Origin: Setomelanomma holmii
Taxonomy: Eukaryota > Ascomycota > Dothideomycetes > Pleosporales > Phaeosphaeriaceae
NCBI GenBank assembly: GCA_010015745.1
Contig: ML978181.1
Location: forward strand, 1 to 64,000
Reading direction: 5' to 3'
DNA: 64,000 bases
Below the pieces are notes generated by a model that saw only the letters and a list, made by a program, of their open reading frames with translations, had not been told where the DNA came from and made no database searches. Position 1 is the stretch's first letter. The number at the start of each line of letters is the position of its first letter. The position numbers and the translations under genes were made by a program. Shown one piece after another: positions 34,439-43,823 of this stretch.

Positions 34439-35839
34439 TCAAGTCCTGTAGTCTCCGTTGATCGTAACATACTCATGCGAGAAGTCGCACGTCCAAAACA
34501 CAGCCTCTTCCTTGTAACCCTTATTCTCGCTCAACTGAACCTTGATCTCCAGATCTTCTGCCTCTAGGATCTTCGCAGCTCGGGCCTCATCTACTTGCTC
34601 TGGCTCGCCGCGAACAAGCAGCTTCAGCTCCTCGCTACCGTCTGTTGGTACGAAGCTCACGCTCGTCTCCTCGGGTGTAACAGAATCGACGCCCTCAGCG
34701 TACCCTGTCGCGCACAAGATACGGCCCCAGTTGGCGTCCTTGCCATACAATGCGGTCTTGACGAGTGGTGAGCGAGCGATGGTCGACGCGACACGGTGCG
34801 CATCTTTGTAAGTAGCAGCATTGGTGACACGAATGGTGACGAACTTTGTTGCACCTTCGCCATCGCGAACCACGAGCTTAGCAAGATCGATTGCAAATTC
34901 AGTCAAAGTCTTTTGGAACTCCAGGAAATCTTCAGATGTTGTAGATGTGATTGTTTTGCCACCAGCTGCGCCATTTGCAAGGAGAGCGACGGTATCGTTT
35001 GTTGATGTGTCGCCGTCGATGGAGATGCTATTGAACGATTTGGTGATGGCGGATGTGAGAGCCGCCTGCAATGGGCCAGCAGCAACTGGCGCATCGGTGC
35101 AGATTATGCCCAGAAGAGTCGCCATGTTGGGGTGGATCATGCCAGCTCCTTTGGTCATGCCTGCAATGTGGTATTCCTCTGCACTGCTTGGGAGACTGAA
35201 TGTTTTCGAAACGAGCTTGGGAAAGGTATCTGTTGTGCATATCGCCCTCGCAGTGCTGAGCCAGTGCTCGTGTGATTCTCCGAGGTTGTAGTGTGCAGTC
35301 GGTATCTTATCCAGAATCTTTTGGATCGGCAGGCGCTGACCAATGACACCGGTGCTCATGACAACGCTTCGACTCCCTTGACCGTCGTCTCCCCCATTGC
35401 TGTCTTCGTAGAAGCATTGGTCCGTCTTTTTGCCCATGGAAATAGCATCCTCAATCCCGCCTCGCCCTGTGACAGCATTTGCGCATCCTGAGTTGACAAT
35501 GATTGCCCTGACGCCGTCGCCTTTCCGCTTCTTCAGCATGTCCCTACTGACCGTGACAGGCGCCGCCTGGAACTTGTTTGTAGTAAAAACCGCAGCACCA
35601 GCACATGGTGAGTCGGATGCTATAAGGGCAAGATCGTCGAAGCGCGTATTCGAGGCCTTGACGCCGACATGTGCGCTTCCCACCGTGAAACCGAGGGGGT
35701 ACGCGCCACTTGTTGGGACGTACTTCTTCTTCGCAGAAGGAATGGTTCCTTCGCCTGGCGCGGCATAGTGTCTGATTTGAGACGACATGATTCGGTTCGC
35801 GCGAGCGATGAAGCGGGGATTTGGACGTGTGAGAGCCAT
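34439..35839 (-). CDS. argJ: Bifunctional ornithine acetyltransferase / N-acetylglutamate synthase (ArgJ), mitochondrial
   Basis: One exon; the frame is open to 35938 but the ATG at 35839 was chosen because it begins a mitochondrial targeting sequence (ALTRPNPRFIARANRIMSSQ). Length 466 residues, usual for the family. Typical blocks are GVKASNTRFDDLALIAS, AAVFTTNKFQAAPV, IIVNSGCANA, KGAGMIHPNMATLLG (self-cleavage between Ala and Thr, near residue 238) and LYGKDANWGRILCATGYA. The enzyme moves acetyl groups from N-acetylornithine to glutamate and also makes N-acetylglutamate, closing the arginine acetyl cycle in the mitochondrial matrix. A perfect TGACTCA lies 220 bp upstream of the start. Yeast calls this gene ARG7 (ECM40). 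Confidence 0.96.
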   Translation of the reverse strand: MALTRPNPRFIARANRIMSSQIRHYAAPGEGTIPSAKKKYVPTSGAYPLGFTVGSAHVGVKASNTRFDDLALIASDSPCAGAAVFTTNKFQAAPVTVSRDMLKKRKGDGVRAIIVNSGCANAVTGRGGIEDAISMGKKTDQCFYEDSNGGDDGQGSRSVVMSTGVIGQRLPIQKILDKIPTAHYNLGESHEHWLSTARAICTTDTFPKLVSKTFSLPSSAEEYHIAGMTKGAGMIHPNMATLLGIICTDAPVAAGPLQAALTSAITKSFNSISIDGDTSTNDTVALLANGAAGGKTITSTTSEDFLEFQKTLTEFAIDLAKLVVRDGEGATKFVTIRVTNAATYKDAHRVASTIARSPLVKTALYGKDANWGRILCATGYAEGVDSVTPEETSVSFVPTDGSEELKLLVRGEPEQVDEARAAKILEAEDLEIKVQLSENKGYKEEAVFWTCDFSHEYVTINGDYRT

Positions 35840-36058
35840 GATGGCTGCTAATGGTACAGGATGTATATTGCCTATAGTGGTACTGTTAGTGCAGCTGTAT
35901 CCAAAGTAACTGCGCAGACTCCTCGCACGCGATGGCACTCGACAGTGTGGGCTTATTGAAGTTTGGCAAGCTCACAAGCATGTGCAATCATACGATCTCA
36001 CCACATGAAGAACGTAATTAGACATACCCTTGAGTATTATAAGCGACTTTCACTCTTC

Positions 36059-36065
36059 TGACTCA
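36059..36065. promoter_or_regulatory. TGACTCA, likely Gcn4/CPC1 (cross-pathway control) site of argJ
   Basis: A perfect palindromic TGACTCA occurs 220 bp upstream of the argJ ATG. Gcn4-type bZIP factors (CPC1/CpcA in moulds) bind this heptamer and raise amino-acid biosynthesis genes during starvation. Position and target gene fit; binding itself is inferred. Confidence 0.6.
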
Positions 36066-37505
36066 CTCAATTGGCGTCCTGCGCCCAACAAGTGACTCTA
36101 TCTCTTCACGCCAAAAAATGTTGCTGGAGGATGCAGCTCCGCCGTTATCGCATCCACCCCGCGATAGGCTTTCGCTAAGCCCATCCCTGCTTAGCCTGAA
36201 AGAAGCATCCTAGAAGTCGAGTCACTCATGAGATGCAGAACAAGCACCATTTCTGAAGCTGCATTATCCTGCAGATCCCAAAGTCGTGAATAATACGATA
36301 GAGACAAGCCAAGCGCTAGGGTCGATACTACAACGAATCTCTGAACACAACCTTCTACGTAGAAGTGCTAGTAATATATCCCATCTCACTGACTCCGAAC
36401 TACCTCCCACAACCATCCTCCTGCAGGTAGCAACTTCGCCATAGAGCCTTTGATCTTTGTACGAGGGGACGACGACAATGAATCGCATGTGTGGTTCCAC
36501 GAGTTCAATCTTTGTTCCATATCCTGCACAACCACTTTCTTTCTCCACGTTTCAGCCCGCAGAGCCTCACAAACTGTGGGAGGAGCCTTCCACACGCCGC
36601 CTTGAGTAAACTGCCTGCCCTCCTTTACCGACCTTTCAAGTGATTCCTCACGACGTCATAACCCAGCTGTGAGGCTACAATGGGCTGAGCCTCATGTTCC
36701 CAAAATATCCTCCGATGCGGATGCGCTAACCGCATTCAGTGCACACCATCGGAACTCCATGTCGGACATCTTCACTCGAGCAGATGCGGGATTGGTAATG
36801 CGTGGAGGTGTAGTCATCAGCATCTCATCGCACATAAGCACGCCTCCATTATGACTTCCGAAGATAACGACTACTTTCTCGCTGTGCGATGTGTTCTAAG
36901 TCGTTTACTCCGCACGATAAGGACAGCGGTACCAATACCCTGCCACAACCACCACGCAAAAACAACGAAACCCACCTAACTACATGTCCATGTACACGTT
37001 CCTTTTTAAAACATGAAACATGCCATTTCCTTCCCTAGCCCTCCTCACCCCTTTCAATCGTCCCTACGTCTTTCTCTAGACCCTGTTGTTCGCCGCACGT
37101 ACCAAAAAAGCACGCATATCCTTTCCGACAGCCACACTGCACATTCAAATGTTTCACGTCACCAAAGTATCGTTGGCGCGTTGTGGTCCTATCTCTTTCG
37201 GAAGCAAAAGCTGGGGGCCATGTCCAATCGGACTCCGCAAGCTCTATTGCAACAATGCCTTTGTGATCCTGATGGTGTGAAAGAAAAAGAAAGATGCAGG
37301 TAAGCATTGCTTTGTTGGGTGTATTTACTCAGGGTCACCTGCCCGAAGATGATGGTTTCATGTCTGAATTCAGCTCTCCTGTGTCGAAGACCCTATCAGT
37401 ACGCTCAGATATTTGTTAAAGAGTAGCGACCCTCCTTGGCCGACCTTCATTTTCGAAAGTGCATTGAGCCTTGACGAATCCCTCCTTTTACGGTACCTAC
37501 TCACA
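36066..37505. other. Large intergenic region between argJ and the single-pass membrane protein gene
   Basis: About 1.4 kb. Open frames on both strands are short and unrecognised. Part is pyrimidine-rich before 37506. I see no RNA gene or repeat. Confidence 0.45.
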
Positions 37506-38306
37506 ATGTCTCCGGTACAACGAACAATGCGTTTCGCTAGGCGCGCGGACGACCGTACGCGCTCGTCCAACACAGAGGGTGGTGTACCAACTGCGGTGCG
37601 AATCGCGCAAGACACAGTTGTTCCATCACCGCCAACGTCCGCTGCCGCTAGCGCGGCGACCACTTCTAGCACAACATCGCTCGCGGCGGCCTCGCAAACG
37701 TCCACACCACCGGCAAATCTCGGACTGTCTGGTGGGACAAAGATTGGCCTCGCCATGATCCCCGTCGTCGTAGTGCTGGTCGGACTATACATTCTCTTCC
37801 TGTTCTGGTATCGCAAGCGCCGCGCAGGTCGTAAATCAATCCAGGGCTCGATATCACCTCCTGTGCCCGAAAAGGACCAGCCTTCATACAACAGCTCAAT
37901 CGCGAGTCGACGACGGAGTAGCAAGGTGTTCCACATGTCCGCGTTCAGTGCGCCAGTTCACGACGATCGGTACCGCGAGGCACAGTTTCTCGGTGACAAG
38001 ACGCAGCTAAGCCAAGCAACAAAAGAGGGAAAGACTCAGGCTACCGCGGTCGCGGCGCCGATGAGGAGTCCACACATGGTCGAAGCGGACATGGACTCGC
38101 CAATCGATGCTAGTGGTCCCTTTCGTTTAAAGCGAGGGGACACGATCAAGCGGTGTAGCATTGGACCTGAGCTGGCACGACTGTGGCCATCGTCACCTAC
38201 TTCAGCTTGGCTGAAGCCACTCAACTACAACGAGGAATACCCGGCACCATTGTCAAGGAGGGAAAGCTCCGTCTGCAAGGAGCGATCAGCTCGGAAAATC
38301 CACTGA
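37506..38306 (+). CDS. Single-pass membrane protein with Ser/Thr-rich outer part
   Basis: One exon, 266 residues from the ATG at 37506. A short Ser/Thr/Ala/Pro-rich segment (about residues 45-75, likely O-glycosylated) precedes one membrane helix, IGLAMIPVVVVLVGLYILFL, near 80-101. The stop-transfer FWYRKRRAGRK follows, then a roughly 160-residue basic, Ser-rich tail. There is no clear signal peptide, so the helix probably acts as signal-anchor. The layout resembles fungal Wsc/Mid-like or generic cell-surface anchors, but no Cys-rich WSC domain is present. Family not recognised. Confidence 0.6.
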   Translation: MSPVQRTMRFARRADDRTRSSNTEGGVPTAVRIAQDTVVPSPPTSAAASAATTSSTTSLAAASQTSTPPANLGLSGGTKIGLAMIPVVVVLVGLYILFLFWYRKRRAGRKSIQGSISPPVPEKDQPSYNSSIASRRRSSKVFHMSAFSAPVHDDRYREAQFLGDKTQLSQATKEGKTQATAVAAPMRSPHMVEADMDSPIDASGPFRLKRGDTIKRCSIGPELARLWPSSPTSAWLKPLNYNEEYPAPLSRRESSVCKERSARKIH

Positions 38307-38731
38307 AGCGAATGCTTGGCTCTAAAGGGTCCAAGATGTGACGAGGGGACAACGTCGAGTAGCACGAATCAACGAATAGACGAACGACTTTGGTTTTCAT
38401 GTTAGATGGGAGCAACAAATTGGAGTTCAGGCATACCCGGAAACATTTCCTTTGTTACGATCGATATTCTCTTCATTCATGTATATCATCTGCAGACGTG
38501 TTAACGAAGACGAATACTAAGACTTCAACTGGTTGACGAACCATCTGCTTGCGCGCTCCTAGCTTCGTCTTTGCTTTGCGCATCGCGTCCTATGAACGTG
38601 GGTATCATTAAAATTCTCTCCTTCTTCTCAGCCATAATGGCCCTTCTGCAACCGATCTGTTCGTTGCGCAGAGATGTTCTCCCGGTAATCCTTGACCATA
38701 TCGTTGGAGATATTGCCTTTCTGTATTCCGC
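38307..38731. other. Convergent intergenic region
   Basis: Between the stops of the membrane protein gene and BUD31. No feature is seen. Confidence 0.4.
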
Positions 38732-39235
38732 TCAATCGCTAGACGCACATCCTCTGCATCCACAATTTACACACTGAATGTCCTGATTCTCCTTGAGTTG
38801 TTCGCGCGGAACACGGCAGATACACGTCGATCGGAAGTTGGTCTCCTTCGTTTGGATACAGCGTGTGCAGCAAAGCTTGGAGAAGTTAGCTTTCGTTCTG
38901 ACAAACTCCCAATAGCATGATCCACATACCTTTTCGTAGCCTTGCTTTTTCCATTTCGCGATCAGCATAGCATCCGCGTATCCGTTCTTCAGGAGATAGT
39001 CGTAGAGCTGCTTGCTGATTGCTTCCTTCTCGTAGTAGAGGTCGTAAATGTAGCGCGAGCGCTGATGTGTGATCTGGAAAATTGGCCACGTCATTTCGTA
39101 CTTCTTCTTTCCTTCATGCGATGCGTTCTCGGCGTCCTTCATCTTGTTCTGGAACTCCAGAAGGGTATCCTCGATATCTTCGAAACCTTCGGGTGGGGCC
39201 TTCTTGGAGGCGCGCGCGGTCCGGACTGGCGGCAT
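38732..39235 (-). CDS. bud31: Pre-mRNA splicing factor Bud31 (G10 family)
   Basis: Exons 39235-38930 and 38875-38732 with a 54-nt intron (GTATGT donor, GCTAAC branch, AAG acceptor) give 149 residues. The protein follows the G10 family closely: an N-terminal KKAPPEGFEDIEDTL, WPIFQITHQRSRYIYDLYY, then AKWKKQGYEK joined to LCCTRCIQTKETNF, CICRVPREQL and the closing CVNCGCRGC, which together form the zinc cluster. Bud31 sits in the spliceosome next to the NineTeen complex. The intron length is a multiple of three and has no stop, so the unspliced frame is open and a naive call would add 18 false residues. The gene shares a 278-bp promoter with the complex I subunit. Confidence 0.95.
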   Translation of the reverse strand: MPPVRTARASKKAPPEGFEDIEDTLLEFQNKMKDAENASHEGKKKYEMTWPIFQITHQRSRYIYDLYYEKEAISKQLYDYLLKNGYADAMLIAKWKKQGYEKVCGSCYWEFVRTKANFSKLCCTRCIQTKETNFRSTCICRVPREQLKENQDIQCVNCGCRGCASSD

Positions 39236-39513
39236 GACTGGATCAGTGTTTCTATATTTGCGGGTTGAAGTGCGGCTTTTTTGCCCTCTCTGATATCCTG
39301 TACAGAGTATGTGTATGTATTTAACTCGCTTCGGAGTTGGTGGTGCGTGGATTTCAGTGGTAGTTCGTAAGGCAGAAGCTCGTCACATAACTTTACAAAT
39401 GCGTCTGCCACCAGGAACCGCGCTAAAGGCGGGCTTGGCGCTCCTCACCCAAGCCCGCATCGTCACTGCTGGTCCAGCTCGCAGACACGTTCAAGCTCCC
39501 CAACACCGCCAAA
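39236..39513. promoter_or_regulatory. Shared divergent promoter, BUD31 / complex I LYR subunit
   Basis: 278 bp between two outward-facing start codons of housekeeping genes. No specific element was identified. Confidence 0.5.
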
Positions 39514-40204
39514 ATGGTCATCAATCCTACCTACCTCGCCCAGCGCACGCGCTCGTGTATGTCGAATATCTACAGGCAGCATTGACACGTTCGAAGAGCT
39601 AATGCCGACACAGCGGTCAACTGGAACGATGCGAAGAGGAGGGTCATTCACAGCTACCGGGACTGGCTGCGGTCGGTACGTCCATGATTTCTCGATCCTG
39701 CAATCATACTCTGCGGTCTAGGCGCGAAAGGCGACTGATAACGACGGATCGCTGGCAAAGACCGCGGACACCAGGGCTAACGTATGGCATAGGCTCCCGA
39801 AGTCCAGACCATGTACTCGTTGAATTTGCCAGTCTCCACATTACGGACAAAGATACGACAAGAATTCGAGCGGCATAGATACGTCAATCAGCTGAAGACA
39901 GTGGACGTGTTGCTGTTCTCCAGTCACCAAGAGTACCAAGTACGGTATCCCAGTGGCTATACCGCTACCCAAGATACAGAACTGCGGCACTCGCGAGCCA
40001 TAGACGGGGAATAGTGCTAATGAACACCAGGAAACTCTGAACTTCTGGAAGCAGACATCACATGTGCTCAAGTATTTCCGTGCCGAAGAAGAGCCCAAGG
40101 CAAGGTTGCCAAGCAACTTCATCAACGGCTTCTTGGAGGTATGGGACCTATCGTTCGCTTTGCAAACGCACGTGCGCTGACTCTTCATCCAGGGTCGCAA
40201 CTAA
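39514..40204 (+). CDS. NADH:ubiquinone oxidoreductase LYR-motif subunit (NDUFA6/B14 type)
   Basis: No open frame longer than 67 residues exists, but five small exons join in phase: 39514-39556, 39614-39675, 39793-39939, 40031-40138 and 40193-40204. Introns are 57, 117, 91 and 54 nt, all GT-AG. The product has 123 residues. It contains the LYR-type tripeptide context VIHSYRDWLRS, then APEVQTMYSLNLPVSTLR, IRQEFERHRYVNQLKTVDVL, and the conserved end PSNFINGFLEGRN. LYR proteins bind the mitochondrial acyl carrier protein; this subunit belongs to the peripheral arm of complex I. The high intron density made it invisible to plain open-frame scanning. Confidence 0.94.
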
Positions 40205-40345
40205 ACTACTTCCCATGAATCAAAGTCGCGACTTCAAACCAAAGAGCCATGTATATAGTCAAATCAATACCATTTCCTTTCCCGTGCGCCATGTCATCAT
40301 GCAACCTGTGAACACCTACAATGCATAGCCTTGCTGGATTCCAGA

Positions 40346-40910
40346 CTACTGCTGCATCTGGTTGACAAAGTCATCCCGCGAAACCGTAAACTTCTCCTCC
40401 ACAACGTCGCACATGGCCATGAGATCTTCGAGGCCTTTCTCCAGGACTGTGTAGACGCTGACGCCATCTGAGGTTCTTCTTAGCTGGCTTGACAACAGTA
40501 AATCGTTTGGAGCCAGACTGACCATAAGTTTGAATTCGCAAGTTCATCTTGGCCTCTGAAGGATGAGGAATAGAGTAGCCGCAGAACTCGACGTCAGGGC
40601 TGTAAGCGCGTCAACTATCATATCCATGTAAGACTACTGTCGCGAACATAACCAGGCTTACTTCTTGTGGATGATGTATCTCAGCGCATTGCCTAGCGTA
40701 TGATCTTCGCCATCGATCTGAAATGATGCCGCAGTTTCGGTTGCGCCGGAGAGCTGCGCTACATTAGTCGACTCCTCTCTTCCTGGGACAACAGTGTTGA
40801 CGTACAACTCGGATCCTATCACGGTCCACTGCCGGGTCAATCTCCTCTTCTGTAGCAGATGTCGGGTCCACTATTGGGACGGGTGCCTTTTCTTCTGTAG
40901 TACCTGGCAT
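40346..40910 (-). CDS. rpc19: RNA polymerase I and III subunit AC19 (Rpc19)
   Basis: Four exons, 40910-40806, 40753-40662, 40599-40523 and 40467-40346, with introns of 52, 62 and 55 nt, join in phase to 131 residues. The core reads ETAASFQIDGEDHTLGNALR, YIIHKNPDVEFCGYSIPHP and SEAKMNLRIQTYDGVSVY, the typical bacterial-alpha-like dimerisation domain that pairs with AC40. The C terminus is an acidic helix with LEDLMAMCDVVEEKF. It works in the nucleolus and nucleus for rRNA, tRNA and 5S rRNA synthesis. The first intron contains GACTAAT before GCAG, a good branch site. Divergent from HIS3. Confidence 0.94.
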
Positions 40911-41279
40911 TTTGGCAATATTCCTCTACTCTTGCTTCTCTCGCTCTTCGTCTTGTCCAAAGTATTCGGCCTTTGATTTAACAGTGGGGTGGTCTCTTCG
41001 TGCTGTTAATTTGACGCGTGACTTGACGATGCTCAAAAATTTGGCGCAGGCTTGCCTTCGGCGTTAACGCAGTTGGCCGACTTTTTCAGCCCTACGCGCC
41101 AAGCTTAGTGACGTGGGGCGTGGGGTACATGCTCGCCCCTCCGATCCCGCCGCTTTTGAACTTTTTGTTCACTGCACTTCCGTCTTCAAATTCCAATTTG
41201 GCAGCCTCACATGCCACACTGATCACTTTCCACCAACAGAAACATACACATCATCGAAGCTTATCCCAAGATCGCCACG
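40911..41279. promoter_or_regulatory. Shared divergent promoter, RPC19 / HIS3
   Basis: 369 bp. No perfect TGACTCA is present, although TGACTT and TGACGTGG occur; a CPC1 site for HIS3 therefore cannot be claimed. Confidence 0.45.
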
Positions 41280-41984
41280 ATGCCGCGTACCGCCTCCCTC
41301 AACCGTGACACGAACGAGACTAAAATCCAAGTCTCCATCAACCTCGATGGCGGTGACCTCGAGTCTTACCAGCAATCCGACTTCTGGGACGCCCTCGACA
41401 AGAAGAACCTCAATGGTGAAGGCGAGAAGATCGACAAGGACCATGCGACCCAAAAGTCGAGCAGCCAGGAAATCGCCGTCGATACCGGCATCGGCTTCCT
41501 CGACCACATGATTCACGCACTCGCAAAGCACGCTGGCTGGAGCTTGAGGATACGATGCACGGGCGATTTGCACATTGACGACCATCACACGAGTGAGGAC
41601 ACATTCTTGGCTATTGGCACTGCATTCAAGAATGCGCTGCAAGGATCGACAGGTCTAGCGAGGTTCGGGCACGCATACGCACCGCTGGACGAGGCACTGT
41701 CGAGGGCTGTCATCGATCTGTCGAACCGACCATACAGTATTATTGAGCTGGGACTGAGGAGAGAGAAGATTGGCGATTTGAGCTGCGAGATGATCCCGCA
41801 TTGCTTGCAGAGCTTTGCGCAGGCCAGTGGAACAACACTACACGTGGACTGCATCAGGGGAGACAACGATCACCACAGAGCGGAGAGCGCGTTCAAGGCG
41901 CTGGCGGTCGCGATAAGGCATGCGACTACCGTCGTTAAGCAGTGGGAGGGCGAAGTCAGGAGCACGAAGGGTGTACTATACTAG
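41280..41984 (+). CDS. his3: Imidazoleglycerol-phosphate dehydratase
   Basis: One exon, 234 residues, a little longer than yeast His3 owing to an insert around residues 40-60. Metal-binding motifs are all present: GFLDHMIHALAKHAGW, then CTGDLHIDDHHTSEDTFLAIG, RFGHAYAPLDEALSRAVIDLS, and the second DNDHHRAESAFKALA. The enzyme removes water from imidazole-glycerol phosphate in histidine synthesis using manganese, as a 24-mer. No lesion. The location beside RPC19 and near argJ forms a dense block of conserved genes. Confidence 0.96.
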   Translation: MPRTASLNRDTNETKIQVSINLDGGDLESYQQSDFWDALDKKNLNGEGEKIDKDHATQKSSSQEIAVDTGIGFLDHMIHALAKHAGWSLRIRCTGDLHIDDHHTSEDTFLAIGTAFKNALQGSTGLARFGHAYAPLDEALSRAVIDLSNRPYSIIELGLRREKIGDLSCEMIPHCLQSFAQASGTTLHVDCIRGDNDHHRAESAFKALAVAIRHATTVVKQWEGEVRSTKGVLY

Positions 41985-42071
41985 AGGCCCACAAAACACA
42001 TGTCAGTCAAGGCTCGTGAGGATGACTAAATCAACATGCGAAGTTCACGTATTCCACATTGCTTTCGTCTG

Positions 42072-42596
42072 CTAAATCTCTCCCGCCACGGCCATCGAGT
42101 CCATCTGCAACTTCATGACCGCCAGAGTCCGATACGCCTCATCCAAAATCTCAAGTCCATTTTCAGTTCCCTCCGGTACGCTATGCAGCAAGTCGTTGTA
42201 GCTATACCCCCACCACACAGCGATATGCACGAGTACAATCATCCACGCCAAGTTATACGCACCACTCTTAGAATGCAGATGGATCTCTCTAAGACCGTTT
42301 GCTTCCTGGATCCAATTCCATGTATCGACGTCGACCAGCTCTTTCACAGCATTAAAAGTGTCTCGCGCCTTGATCTCAAGCTTGGTGTTCTCGTCCGTAA
42401 TACTCGGGTAGGACTGGTGCGTCCGCATTATAAGTTCTGTGAAGGCTACGAATGCTCGAAGGCGTTCGTTATCCGGAATGTCGCTCTCCGAGGTGTTTTT
42501 CGGTTCTTGCAATCGTTGTATCGTGTGATCTATCTCTTCATGGGAGTAGTTGATGGAAGTGTATTGAAGTACTTCGGCGATGGATGGGAATGGCAT
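42072..42596 (-). CDS. Hypothetical helical protein, 174 residues
   Basis: One exon with ATG at 42596. The sequence is protein-like (INYSHEEIDHTIQRLQEP, then FVAFTELIMRTHQSYPSI, then VDVDTWNWIQEANGLREIHL). A hydrophobic aromatic stretch AWMIVLVHIAVWWGYSYNDL near residues 115-135 may be a membrane helix or buried core. It does not carry the blocks of the LW-x3-P family beside it. No family recognised. Confidence 0.55.
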   Translation of the reverse strand: MPFPSIAEVLQYTSINYSHEEIDHTIQRLQEPKNTSESDIPDNERLRAFVAFTELIMRTHQSYPSITDENTKLEIKARDTFNAVKELVDVDTWNWIQEANGLREIHLHSKSGAYNLAWMIVLVHIAVWWGYSYNDLLHSVPEGTENGLEILDEAYRTLAVMKLQMDSMAVAGEI

Positions 42597-42976
42597 TCTA
42601 TAGACTGATACAGCAAGCTAGGTATGTGGACGGGAAAGAGTTTTGAAGCAATGTACTGCTTATAACTACGAAGGACCTATGAGTGTTCCATCAGCACGAC
42701 CGTTGTTCCCCCTCTATTGTCACCGCTAAAGACTCAGACGTTTACGAGGACATGCCAAGTACATTGGTAATCAAGCGCAGGACTATTCAGCAAGTGAGTC
42801 AATAAAACAATATACGAAACAAACAAAGAAGATGCTCCAACTCCGCAGAGTCAATGCAATGAGTTGTGTCGCACATATCTATCTCGCACAGACACTCTTC
42901 TAAAAACACGAAACGTACATGAATATTAATCTACACTGTCAGTCTATGCCAGCTCAAAACGCACTCAAATCATCGA
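42597..42976. other. Intergenic
   Basis: 380 bp between two minus-strand genes. AT-rich, with no feature seen. Confidence 0.35.
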
Positions 42977-43386
42977 CTAAACAATCAATGCGACACTCTT
43001 CGCCTCCTCAAAAGCCTCCGCATGTCCATGCAACCAATTCTCTTCGCCCAGCGACCGCTTCACTCCCTCTTTGACCTTCTCAAATCTCTCACCAACAGCC
43101 AGACCATCATGCTCCGGCTCCAGGAAGGCCCGTACTTCTGGATAGCCATAATGGTCTTTGTTTCGTTTGACGTTTTTGCAAATGAAGTTTTAATCGAGTT
43201 TTTAGCACAAAGTGTAGTAAATGCTTCGTAGATGGCTTCCATGGCGCCGTTGTGCTCAGTGCTGATTTGCTTGTTGCTTTCAGGGACGGATGACCATAGA
43301 GCGAGCAGGTATGCTTTAGGTATATAATTGGGGTCACTCACGTATTCGTCATCGATTTGCCTTTGGTTCTGGTAAGTTGGTGCCAT
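42977..43386 (-). pseudogene. LW-x3-P family member C, frameshifted
   Basis: ATG at 43386. The motif YLLALWSSVPESNKQ is followed by MEAIYEAFTTLCAKNSIKTS, which aligns directly with MQAIFDAFRNKCGKDSISCS of the neighbouring copy D. After about 43165 the frame changes: the continuing protein (HYGYPEVRAFLEPEHDGLAV, then ERFEKVKEGVKRSLGEE) lies in another frame to the stop at 42977-42979. A 53-nt splice would restore frame but would delete residues shared with D, so a frameshift is the better reading. The region around the break is AT-rich. Divergent from D. Confidence 0.55.
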
Positions 43387-43823
43387 GATGATGATGCTGG
43401 GAGTTTGCTGTTGGTGAAGTGCTCTACAATTTTGTCGTCGAGGTAGTTAGGACAAAGAAAATCTTACCAATTTCCTAGTATGAACTTAAGCAGAGCTTGT
43501 AGGGTACAACTGAAGTACTCGGTATCTAGTGATATGCTGACCAGACTGTGCCTTAGCAACAGTAGTATCGGTCATTGGCGCACTGTCATTAATGTTTGTA
43601 CAATCACTTGTGTAGCCCAAATGAAAGGGTCGATCATAAGCGCACTCATACAACAAAGTCAGGAAAACGTGACAACACTTCGAAACGCTGACTGTGCTCT
43701 GTAACACACTCCATCTGACTGTCTGGGAGTATAAAGGTTCGTGATCGTATGTATCGGTGGTCATATAGTATAAACATATACATTCTCTTTTAGGCCCCTA
43801 GACAAAGATCGTAGATTGCGATT
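43387..43823. promoter_or_regulatory. Divergent spacer between family members C and D
   Basis: 437 bp between two head-to-head paralogues, close to the 453-bp spacer of the A/B pair. No shared motif was verified by eye. Confidence 0.4.

Noticed and set aside
35840..35938. Upstream extension of argJ
   Set aside because: The ATG at 35839 gives a proper mitochondrial presequence and the usual length.
39236..39411. 90-residue frame overlapping the BUD31 start, possible upstream open frame
   Set aside because: Its apparent start is GTG, not ATG, and the product has no motif.
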